This document shows, piece after piece, positions 1 through 6,376 of a stretch of 7,642 nucleotides of DNA. Positions within the stretch are counted from its first letter, which is position 1, and each line of letters begins with the position of its first letter. The notes under the pieces are model-generated. The model ran no database searches, had not been told where the DNA came from, and was given only the letters and a program-made list of their open reading frames with translations. The translations under genes were made by a program, and so were the position numbers. This DNA comes from SZUA-365 sp034002405 (GTDB lineage Bacteria > Bacteroidota > Ignavibacteria > SZUA-365), in NCBI GenBank assembly GCA_034002405.1, contig JAVFAS010000099.1:1-7642 (forward strand). Direction: 5' to 3'.

Positions 1-54
1 CATACGAATATTTCCGAACGAACAAAACCACCAAATCCGAATCTGCGGTGTTCC
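1..54. other. Non-coding tail after the propeller gene
   Basis: This short stretch lies downstream of the stop codon of the minus-strand propeller gene. It is more AT-rich than the genes. I find no GC-rich hairpin followed by a T-run on the minus strand, so no intrinsic terminator is visible and the transcript may run past the left edge. The complement of bases 1-3 reads ATG on the minus strand and could begin another gene, but nothing of that gene is inside the window. Confidence 0.4.
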
Positions 55-2574
55 CTACCGCAGAACGATCACCCGGCGGGATGCGATACCGCGGCCATCG
101 AACAGCAGCTCGATACGATGTGCGCCGGCGGAAAGCCGGCGACTGTCGAAATGATGCCGGTATTCCCCCGCATCCTGCGGCCCGAGATCCCTGGAACACA
201 CCGTCCGCCCGGCAAGATCGGTCGCACGCAGATGCACGCGTCCGCCACGAGCGAGGGTGTACGGGATGGTGAGGACATGTCCGTCGGATGGGGAGACGGG
301 ATTCGGATAGGGTGCCCCGAGCGCCGCGATGGTTGGTTCATCCCCGCCGTCGAGAAGGGACACACTGCTGCGATACATCCCCCGCCCATGCGTCGCGGCG
401 AAGAGGACGCCGTCACGCCGCATTTTCAGATCCGCGATGATGACATTGCCCATGCCGTTGTTGTCGATCCGCCATGTGCTCCCGAGATCGGTGGTGACGA
501 ACAAGCCGACATCGGTGCCGACATACAGCACGCTGTCCCGCCGTGGATGCCAGAACACCGTATTGGCAGGGACGTCGGGCAGGGACACGCTACCCACTCC
601 GGAGATGTCGCGCCACGACCCCCCCCCGTCCGTCGTTATCCAGGCGTGGCCCGTTCCGAAACCGCTGACGGTGTACACCGCGCGTCGCGCATCCGATGCA
701 TGCACGGCGATGTCGGTGATCCAGCGCGCGGGAAGTCCCGCGTCGATGCGACGCCATGATGCGCCACCATCGCTGCTGCGTTGCGCCCGGCCCTTCGACG
801 CGCCGACATACAACACCGCGGGATCGGACGGCGCGAGTCCGATTGCCGTCAGATATCCGTCACCCGCGAGATTCGGACTCACCGCATCCCAGCTCTCCGC
901 GCGGTTGCCGCTGCGAAACAACCGGTTCGTGCCCGCGTAGAGGACACGCGGGTCGCGCGGGGACATCTCGAACGGCGCGATAAAGGCGACCGGATCCGAC
1001 GTTCCGAACCCGGACGCCCGCGGGATGCCGATCATCGCGAGCTGGAAACTCCTTCCGAAATCCGTCGAGCGCAGGAAATGCAGGTAATACAGTTCGGCAT
1101 ACACATACCGCGGTTCGTCGGGATCGATGGCGGTGTATCCGCCGTCACCACCCGCCACCTCGCTCCAGCGCATCCCGTCGAAGGCGGTCAGCGTGCCGTT
1201 GTCGATCGTTCCCCCGATGACCAGGTCGGTGCGCGGATGCGGCGTGCCGCTGTGAAACTGCACCGTAACCATCCCCGCGCTCCGTTCGGTAAAGGACGCG
1301 CCGCCGTCGGTCGAGCGGAACAGGCCGCCATCCGAGGCGCTGAGAATTTCGTCCGGATTCGCCGGATTGAAACAAATGACATGATTGTCGGCATGCACGT
1401 ACGGATATCGCTGGAAACGATACCAGTTGCTTTGCTGCCGCCAGGTTTCGCCGCCGTCGGTCGAACGGTAGAGATCGATGCCACCCGCCCAGAGAACATC
1501 CGGGTTTCGTGGATGGACGGCGAGTGCACTGTTGAAACGCCCCTGCCCACCCATGTAGGTGTCGCCGGTGAGGTCGCTCCGTGGAATCGACACCGCCCGC
1601 CAATTGCTCCCGCCATCGTCGCTGCGGAACATACCGGCGCAATGCTCGTCGTGTCCGGTGAACGCCGCGTAGACGATGCGGCCGTCCGTCGGTGCCGCGG
1701 CCAGGACGACTCGCGAGTAGCGCGCAACGGTGAGTCCCGTACCGAGCGGTCCCGTCCACGTCCGGCCCCCATCACTGCTGCGAAAGATACCCGCGCTCTC
1801 GATGGCGGAATAGACGACACCAGGATCCGTTTTAGAGTATGCAACCGTGGCGGAGAATGGAATGACGGGCCGCGTCAGCACGCGCGTCCATGACGCCCCT
1901 CCGTCACCACTGCGATAGACACCCGTCCCGGTGCAGGCCAGCACGGCACCACGTTCATGCGGGTCGAAATCGAGATCGAAGACATAGTCAAAGGCCGTGC
2001 CGCGCGCACCGGGAAGGACCGACCACGACGTTCCCGCATCGGTGCTGCCGTAGATGCCGCGGCCAAATGCCGCGCCACCCTGCCACGCGACATAGCCTTC
2101 CCCGCACCCCGCGAGGACGTGGGTGCGGTCGAAGGGATCGACCGCGAGCGCACCAATGCGAAGATTCGGCAGGAGATCGTCGAGCGCACGCCAGTCGTGA
2201 CCGCTGTTGGTGCTTTTCCAAACGCCCCCACCCGCGCTGCCTGCGTAGATCGTGGCGGGATCCTCCGGATCGAGCGCCATGGCGCGAAGCCGGCCCGCGA
2301 CGTTTTCGGGCCCGAGCGACAGCCACCGCCACCCGGCAACGGATTTCCGCATCCCGAACTCTTCCATTCGGCGCACGTGACCGGTCGCGCGGTCATGCCA
2401 ATCGGTGGGAATGCCGTCGGGCCACGCACGTTGTTCGGTGAAAAACCGCGCGGCCTCCGCGGGGTGGTCGTATCCCGGACGTTCGCGGTCGGGTACCGTG
2501 GCGTGGTCGTGACGCAGGAGGGCGATGGTCAATCCCGCCGTCGCGACAAACACAAACGCGGACAGGCAACGCAT
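55..2574 (-). CDS. Secreted Asp-box (BNR/sortilin-like) beta-propeller protein with T9SS type A C-terminal sorting domain
   Basis: An 839-aa exported protein, probably displayed on or released from the cell surface; its ligand or substrate is unknown. Residues 1-20 form a hydrophobic signal peptide after Met-Arg, without an obvious cleavage motif. Residues 25-80 are a charged linker of the kind that precedes such propellers. From about residue 83 to 737 there are about 12 Asp-box motifs (S/T-x-D-x-G-x-S/T-W/F), with first residues near 121, 177, 222, 266, 318, 371, 421, 503, 555, 600, 647 and 694. Those at 121 and 555 are degenerate. This number suggests two tandem propellers, as in sortilin/VPS10-type and GH74-like proteins, but I cannot assign hydrolase activity. 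Residues 754-839, beginning APYPNPV and ending in a basic strand (ASRRVIVLR), resemble the T9SS type A sorting domain, which directs export across the outer membrane and is then cleaved. The ATG lies 5 bp after the upstream gene's stop with no Shine-Dalgarno, suggesting translational coupling. A nine-G run codes for Gly650-652. Confidence 0.87.
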   Translation of the reverse strand: MRCLSAFVFVATAGLTIALLRHDHATVPDRERPGYDHPAEAARFFTEQRAWPDGIPTDWHDRATGHVRRMEEFGMRKSVAGWRWLSLGPENVAGRLRAMALDPEDPATIYAGSAGGGVWKSTNSGHDWRALDDLLPNLRIGALAVDPFDRTHVLAGCGEGYVAWQGGAAFGRGIYGSTDAGTSWSVLPGARGTAFDYVFDLDFDPHERGAVLACTGTGVYRSGDGGASWTRVLTRPVIPFSATVAYSKTDPGVVYSAIESAGIFRSSDGGRTWTGPLGTGLTVARYSRVVLAAAPTDGRIVYAAFTGHDEHCAGMFRSDDGGSNWRAVSIPRSDLTGDTYMGGQGRFNSALAVHPRNPDVLWAGGIDLYRSTDGGETWRQQSNWYRFQRYPYVHADNHVICFNPANPDEILSASDGGLFRSTDGGASFTERSAGMVTVQFHSGTPHPRTDLVIGGTIDNGTLTAFDGMRWSEVAGGDGGYTAIDPDEPRYVYAELYYLHFLRSTDFGRSFQLAMIGIPRASGFGTSDPVAFIAPFEMSPRDPRVLYAGTNRLFRSGNRAESWDAVSPNLAGDGYLTAIGLAPSDPAVLYVGASKGRAQRSSDGGASWRRIDAGLPARWITDIAVHASDARRAVYTVSGFGTGHAWITTDGGGSWRDISGVGSVSLPDVPANTVFWHPRRDSVLYVGTDVGLFVTTDLGSTWRIDNNGMGNVIIADLKMRRDGVLFAATHGRGMYRSSVSLLDGGDEPTIAALGAPYPNPVSPSDGHVLTIPYTLARGGRVHLRATDLAGRTVCSRDLGPQDAGEYRHHFDSRRLSAGAHRIELLFDGRGIASRRVIVLR
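619..627 (-). repeat. Nine-base homopolymer (C9 on plus, G9 on coding strand)
   Basis: Nine consecutive C bases on the plus strand give three GGG glycine codons in the coding strand of the propeller gene, inside the Asp-box at about residues 647-654 (TTDGGGSW). The box has the correct length, so the frame as given is the functional one. Homopolymers of this size are prone to polymerase slippage; a one-base change would remove about the last 185 residues, including the final Asp-box and the sorting domain. No other run this long was noticed in the window. Confidence 0.9.
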
Positions 2575-2579
2575 GAGAC

Positions 2580-3365
2580 TTAGAACACTTGGTACGCGAG
2601 GGTCAGATACAGACGGTAGAACGTGGGTTTGATGCTGAAATTCGGACGTTCGAGGCGTTCGTTGGCGATTTTCGCGAGGGAATAATCGATTTCGAAGGCC
2701 GGAATCACGAAGAGGTTCTTGATCGGAACGAACGCGTATTCGGCGCCGATGACAAACGACATGCGCAGACTGTGCTCGACGTCGAGCGTGCCGTCTTCGA
2801 TCAGCCAGATCTTGCCGGTACTCAGTTCCGTGTCGGTCACGCGCACGTGTTTGTCACGCACGAAGCCGAAGCTCGGCCCCACGTACACCCGCTCCCCGTC
2901 AATGCGACCGTAGAGCCGCAACAGCAGGTCGAACGCCAGCACGTCGTAATCGAGCGTCAGGTCCGAGGCCACCAGCCCCAGATCCTGTACCGACCGCAAG
3001 CTGTCGGCCCGACCGGTCGACCAGACCGTATGCGTGCGATTGCGGGAGAGCCGAAGGTACAACGCGGCGTCTTCGTGGATCGGCAGATTCAGGGACATGC
3101 CGTAGAAGGCGTTCGTGCTGGTTTGATCACCGAGAAATTCGCAGGGACACAATCCCTGATAATCCCCGTTGAGGTACATCAGATTGCCGCCGCCGAACAG
3201 CGAGAACTGATAGCCGTTAGAGAGTCGTTCGGGTTCGCGCGGTGCTTCGGGCTCGGTCTGGGCCGCAAGGCGCGGGACGAGCGCAAACAGCAGCGCGGCG
3301 AGGACGATGGCTCGTCCCGCGCCGCGCGATGCATTCGGAGGAAAGATCGTGTCAGTCGTTCTCAA
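2580..3365 (-). CDS. Exported outer-membrane beta-barrel-like protein of unknown function
   Basis: A 261-aa protein that I do not recognise by family. The signal peptide is clear: a basic N-terminus (SRGAGR), a hydrophobic core at about residues 19-31 and a likely cleavage after Ala35 (RLAA/Q). The mature part alternates polar and hydrophobic residues in strands rich in Tyr, Phe and Leu and ends in YLTLAYQVF; a terminal Phe is the usual outer-membrane barrel signature. This points to a small barrel of roughly eight strands. A CPC motif (Cys73, Cys75) sits in an early loop. No in-frame ATG lies close to the signal peptide. The ATG codons further upstream (positions 3491, 3473, 3455) would add 30-42 residues and a 100-bp or longer overlap with valS, so I chose the TTG at 3365, which overlaps the valS stop by 14 bp. 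No good Shine-Dalgarno precedes it, so the start is the weakest point. It is probably translated from the valS transcript and shares it with the propeller gene 5 bp downstream. Confidence 0.72.
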   Translation of the reverse strand: MRTTDTIFPPNASRGAGRAIVLAALLFALVPRLAAQTEPEAPREPERLSNGYQFSLFGGGNLMYLNGDYQGLCPCEFLGDQTSTNAFYGMSLNLPIHEDAALYLRLSRNRTHTVWSTGRADSLRSVQDLGLVASDLTLDYDVLAFDLLLRLYGRIDGERVYVGPSFGFVRDKHVRVTDTELSTGKIWLIEDGTLDVEHSLRMSFVIGAEYAFVPIKNLFVIPAFEIDYSLAKIANERLERPNFSIKPTFYRLYLTLAYQVF

Positions 3366-6129
3366 GGCTTTGCAGATTGGTGTGCAGTTTGTCGAGCATG
3401 GTGCGGAAGCTGGACTGCTTCTCCTTCTCGCGTGCGACGACGTCTTCGGGTGCATTCCCGACAAACTTCGCATTTCCCAGCTTCGAATCAATGCCTTTCA
3501 GCAGCCCCGTCACGCGCTCGATCTCCTTGGTCAGGCGCTGCCGCTCCACCGTGATGTCGATCAATCCCTCGAGAGGGACGAAAACATCCGCCCCCGCGAC
3601 GACAGTGCTTGCCGAGAGCCGGGGACGCGCCGCGCCGACCGCGGCATCGATCGCGCCGATGCGCGCGAGGCGTTCGAGGAAATGTGTGTTTTCCCGCACG
3701 ACGCGGAGTTGTGATTCGTCGTGGCAGTTGATCACGACATCACAGGTTTTCCCGGCGGGGACGTTCATCTCGCCCTGAATCGTGCGCACACCTTCGACCA
3801 GCGACTGCAGGAAGGTCATCTCCATCACGGCGCTCGCGTCGATCACTGCGTGGTCGGCTTCGGGCAGGCGCTGCGTCATCAGGCTCGCTTCCTCCCGCCC
3901 CGGCTCGACCTTATGCCAGATTTCCTCGGTGATGAAAGGCATGATCGGGTGCAGCAACCGAAGCATGGCGTCATACACACCCAGCGCACGCGCCAGTGTC
4001 TCGCGCCGCACACCGGCGTCGTTGGAATACAGGCGCTCCTTGATCAGTTCGATGTACCAGTCGCAGTAGTCATGCCAGACGAACTCGTACAGCGCCTTCG
4101 CCATGTCATTGACGCGGTATTTGTCCATGGTTTCGTGCAGGGCGGCCGTGGTCTCGTGCAGACGGCTGAGTATCCAGCGATCCTCGAGCGGCATGTCGGC
4201 CGACGCCGGTTCCACGCTCCCATCGGAGGCATGCCATGCCCCATCGCGGAAGCTCCACCCGTCGGCTTCGACTTTCTCCTTGTTCATCAGAAGGAAACGG
4301 CCGGCGTTCCACAACTTGTTGGCGAAGTTTCGGCCGATCTCGCATTTCTTCGTGGAAAACAGCACATCCTGTCCGAGCGGCGCGAGATAGGCCACGGTGA
4401 AGCGCAGTGCGTCGGCGCCGTATTCGGCGATCACGTCCAGCGGATCGGGCGAGTTGCCGAGGGATTTCGACATCTTCCTCCCTTTTTCATCGCGAATGAT
4501 CGAGGTGAAATAGACGTCGTGGAACGGCACGAGGTCCTTCGCCTCGGTGCGCGGCGAACCATCGGGCAAGGGGATATCGGGCATGAATTCGAGGCCGGCC
4601 ATGATCATGCGCGCAACCCAGAAGAAAATGATATCGGGACCGGTCACGAGCACGCTGCTCGGGTAGAAGGTCCGCAGGTCCAGCGAATCCTTCGGCCAGT
4701 GATGCACGGAGAACGGCCAGAGCCAGCTCGAGAACCAGGTATCGAGCACGTCCTCGTCCTGCCGTACGCCGCCGACCCCGCATGCCGGACACGCGGCGGG
4801 GTGCTCCTGCAGGGCGTCCTGCCAGCCGCAGGCATCGCAATAAAAGACCGGGATGCGATGTCCCCACCAGAGCTGCCGCGAGATGGTCCAGTCGCGGATA
4901 TTGGTCATCCAGTGCTCGTAGGTTTTCACCCAGCGCTCGGGATAGAATTTCACCACGCCATCGCGTACGACCCCGAGCGCGGGTTCGGCGAGGGATTGCA
5001 TCGCGACGAACCACTGGTCCGACAGATACGGCTCGACCGGCACATCGGTGCGGTCGCTGAAACCCACCGAGTGCGTGTAATCCTCGATCTTCTCAAGAAA
5101 TCCCCCCACCTCGAGATCCGCCACGATGCGCGCGCGCGCGTCGTAGCGGTCGAGTCCGGCATAGACCCCGCCCTCTTCGTTGATCGACGCATCGACATTC
5201 ATCACATTGATGCGCGGCAGGCCGTGTCGCTCCGCCACCGCGAAATCATTCGGATCATGCGCCGGAGTGATTTTCACCACTCCGGTACCGAAACCGCGCT
5301 CCACATAGGTATCCGCGACAATCGGGATTTCCCGTTCCATGAGGGGAAGAAACACGGTGTGTCCGATATACTTCTGGTACCGCTCATCCTCGGGATGCAC
5401 GGCCACGGCGGTATCACCGAGCATGGTTTCCGGCCGCGTGGTGGCGACAACGAGAAACGCGTCCGTGCTCGGCCTGCCATCGATCATGACCGGATAGCGG
5501 ATGTGCCAGAGCTTGCCCTGCTGTTCCTTGAACACGACTTCTTCATCCGACAGCGCGGTATGGGACACCGGATCCCAGTTGATGATGCGTTTGCCGCGGT
5601 AAACGAGCCCCTTGCGATAGAGGCGGATGAACACCTCGCGCACGGCGACCGAGAGTTCGGGGTCCATGGTAAACACCGTGCGGTCCCAGTCGCAGGAGAC
5701 GCCGAGTTTGCGCAGCTGGCGGACGATGATGTCGCCGTACTTGCCACGCCATTCCCATACACGGCGAAGAAACTCCTCCCGTCCGAGGTCATGCCGGCTC
5801 TTGCCTTCATCCTTCTTCAGCGCTTTTTCCACCACCGTCTGCGTGGCGATGCCCGCGTGGTCGGTGCCGGGAATCCACACCGCGTTCTCGCCACGCATGC
5901 GGTGCCAGCGGACGAACACATCCTGCAGCGTGTTGTTGAGTACATGGCCCATCGTCAGCATGCCCGTGATATTCGGCGGGGGAATGACGACGGTGAAGGA
6001 TTTCCGTGTCGGATCCGGCTCCGCATGGAACAGCCGCCGGCCTTCCCACCACGCATACCAGGTGTCTTCCACCTGGGCGGGATCATAGGCCGGGGCGAGT
6101 GGTGTCGGGCGGGCGAGATCTTCGGACAT
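3352..6129 (-). CDS. valS: Valyl-tRNA synthetase (ValRS)
   Basis: Cytosolic class Ia enzyme that joins valine to tRNA-Val using ATP and edits mischarged threonine. The 925-aa length is normal for the family. In order: N-terminal Rossmann half with the HIGH-type signature PPNITGMLTMGH (residues 51-62); CP1 editing domain at about 200-390 with TTRPETMLGDT (230-240) and GTGVVKITPAHDPNDF (281-296); signature WTISRQLWWGHRIP; a zinc-ribbon-like pair of CxxC motifs (Cys431/434 and Cys447/450); DTWFSSWLWP; the KMSKS loop at 552-556; an anticodon-binding helical domain at about 650-800; and a C-terminal coiled-coil arm at about 858-925. The first His of HIGH is Thr59 (TMGH), a change in a variable position of the motif. 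The ATG at 6129 was chosen because GGAGAA lies just upstream and the family-like sequence begins there; the in-frame ATG at 6231 would add 34 residues unlike ValRS. It is the first gene of a three-gene minus-strand unit. Confidence 0.97.
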   Translation of the reverse strand: MSEDLARPTPLAPAYDPAQVEDTWYAWWEGRRLFHAEPDPTRKSFTVVIPPPNITGMLTMGHVLNNTLQDVFVRWHRMRGENAVWIPGTDHAGIATQTVVEKALKKDEGKSRHDLGREEFLRRVWEWRGKYGDIIVRQLRKLGVSCDWDRTVFTMDPELSVAVREVFIRLYRKGLVYRGKRIINWDPVSHTALSDEEVVFKEQQGKLWHIRYPVMIDGRPSTDAFLVVATTRPETMLGDTAVAVHPEDERYQKYIGHTVFLPLMEREIPIVADTYVERGFGTGVVKITPAHDPNDFAVAERHGLPRINVMNVDASINEEGGVYAGLDRYDARARIVADLEVGGFLEKIEDYTHSVGFSDRTDVPVEPYLSDQWFVAMQSLAEPALGVVRDGVVKFYPERWVKTYEHWMTNIRDWTISRQLWWGHRIPVFYCDACGWQDALQEHPAACPACGVGGVRQDEDVLDTWFSSWLWPFSVHHWPKDSLDLRTFYPSSVLVTGPDIIFFWVARMIMAGLEFMPDIPLPDGSPRTEAKDLVPFHDVYFTSIIRDEKGRKMSKSLGNSPDPLDVIAEYGADALRFTVAYLAPLGQDVLFSTKKCEIGRNFANKLWNAGRFLLMNKEKVEADGWSFRDGAWHASDGSVEPASADMPLEDRWILSRLHETTAALHETMDKYRVNDMAKALYEFVWHDYCDWYIELIKERLYSNDAGVRRETLARALGVYDAMLRLLHPIMPFITEEIWHKVEPGREEASLMTQRLPEADHAVIDASAVMEMTFLQSLVEGVRTIQGEMNVPAGKTCDVVINCHDESQLRVVRENTHFLERLARIGAIDAAVGAARPRLSASTVVAGADVFVPLEGLIDITVERQRLTKEIERVTGLLKGIDSKLGNAKFVGNAPEDVVAREKEKQSSFRTMLDKLHTNLQSLEND

Positions 6130-6132
6130 GGG

Positions 6133-6138
6133 TTCTCC
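6133..6138 (-). promoter_or_regulatory. Ribosome binding site of valS
   Basis: The minus strand reads GGAGAA here, with the GGAG core 5 bases from the ATG at 6129. It is the only strong Shine-Dalgarno sequence among the four genes and decides the valS start over the in-frame ATG at 6231. Confidence 0.75.
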
Positions 6139-6171
6139 GTGTTTCAAGAGCTTCGTCGGGAAGATGCGTAC

Positions 6172-6192
6172 GCGTCCGGTCGACCGGATCGC
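6172..6192 (-). promoter_or_regulatory. Hairpin in the valS leader
   Basis: A perfect 14-bp palindrome (TCCGGTCGACCGGA, 6175-6188) lies in the untranslated leader of valS. In the minus-strand RNA it folds as UCCGG-UCGA-CCGGA, and the flanking GCG and CGC (6190-6192 with 6172-6174) extend the stem by three pairs with one bulged A. The structure ends about 42 bases before the start codon and 33 bases before the ribosome binding site. No T-run follows, so it is not a simple terminator. It might affect translation or mRNA stability, or be a DNA-binding site. No T-box features are recognisable. Confidence 0.4.
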
Positions 6193-6254
6193 ATCGCACC
6201 GTTTGTCACGGCCGCGCATCACATTCTCCAATGCGGCGTGACACGAATAATCTT

Positions 6255-6285
6255 AAAAGATACGAAACCTGCGTGAATTGCGGAA
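6255..6285 (-). promoter_or_regulatory. Weak candidate promoter for valS
   Basis: On the minus strand TATCTTTT (6255-6262) matches the Bacteroidota -7 consensus TAnnTTTG except for the last base. The trinucleotide TTC (6283-6285) sits 20 bases further upstream, where TTG would be expected. Transcription would begin near 6248, giving a leader of about 120 bases. The inverted repeat at 6272-6291 covers its upstream half. Support is only consensus matching in an AT-rich stretch. Confidence 0.3.
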
Positions 6286-6291
6286 TTCACG
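6272..6291. promoter_or_regulatory. Operator-like perfect inverted repeat
   Basis: CGTGAATT, a GCGG spacer, then AATTCACG: two perfect 8-bp arms, typical in size of a site for a dimeric repressor. It lies in the divergent region between valS and the acyltransferase and overlaps the candidate valS promoter. The half-site GTGAATTG recurs exactly at 6330-6337, just before the -7 box of the acyltransferase promoter, and a variant GTGGAATT is at 6305-6312. No regulator gene is in the window, so the cognate protein is unknown. It is followed by no T-run, so a terminator is unlikely. Confidence 0.45.
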
Positions 6292-6314
6292 ATTTCCGTC
6301 CCGCGTGGAATTTT

Positions 6315-6346
6315 CTTGTATTCCCCTCGGTGAATTGGTAATTTTG
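6315..6346 (+). promoter_or_regulatory. Bacteroidota-type promoter of the acyltransferase gene
   Basis: CTTG (6315-6318) and TAATTTTG (6339-6346) are separated by 20 bp, matching the Bacteroidota primary sigma consensus (TTTG, about 20 bp, TAnnTTTG) almost fully. Transcription should start near 6350-6354, which leaves about 25 bases before the TTG start at 6377 and excludes the earlier in-frame start codons at 6278, 6305 and 6335. The half-site GTGAATTG at 6330-6337 lies between the two boxes. Confidence 0.55.
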
Positions 6347-6376
6347 AAGTTGGTACTACCGATTGCGAATGGAGCG

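Noticed and set aside
1..3. Possible start codon (ATG on the minus strand) of a further gene to the left
   Set aside because: Only three bases are visible and no clear ribosome binding site precedes them, so a gene cannot be supported.
781..1893. Open frame of 370 codons on the plus strand opposite the propeller gene
   Set aside because: Antisense to clear Asp-box repeats; the translation is Arg/His-rich and without domains, as expected of a shadow frame. The same holds for the frame at 1957-2583.
2580..3491. Longer version of the barrel protein starting at the ATG at 3491, 3473 or 3455
   Set aside because: The extra 30-42 residues are Ser/Arg/Cys-rich frame-shadow of valS, precede a good signal peptide and would require a 100-bp or longer overlap.
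3349..3714. Plus-strand GTG start with a perfect GGAGG (3337-3341) seven bases before it, opening a 121-codon frame
   Set aside because: The ribosome binding site is striking, but the frame is antisense to the coiled-coil end of valS, has no promoter that I can see, and its protein is charged and low in structure. Likely chance; comparison in relatives would decide.
6130..6231. 34-residue N-terminal extension of ValRS from the ATG at 6231
   Set aside because: The extension is unlike the family, includes the palindromic leader and the ribosome binding site, and the ATG at 6129 has the better site.
3721..6276. Open frame of 851 codons on the plus strand opposite valS
   Set aside because: It lies wholly antisense to a gene with unmistakable ValRS motifs. 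Long antisense frames without stops are expected from strong GC-rich codon bias, and its translation shows no recognisable domain.
6278..6376. 33-residue N-terminal extension of the acyltransferase from the TTG at 6278
   Set aside because: It would begin inside the inverted repeat and upstream of the predicted promoter, and adds sequence not typical of the family.
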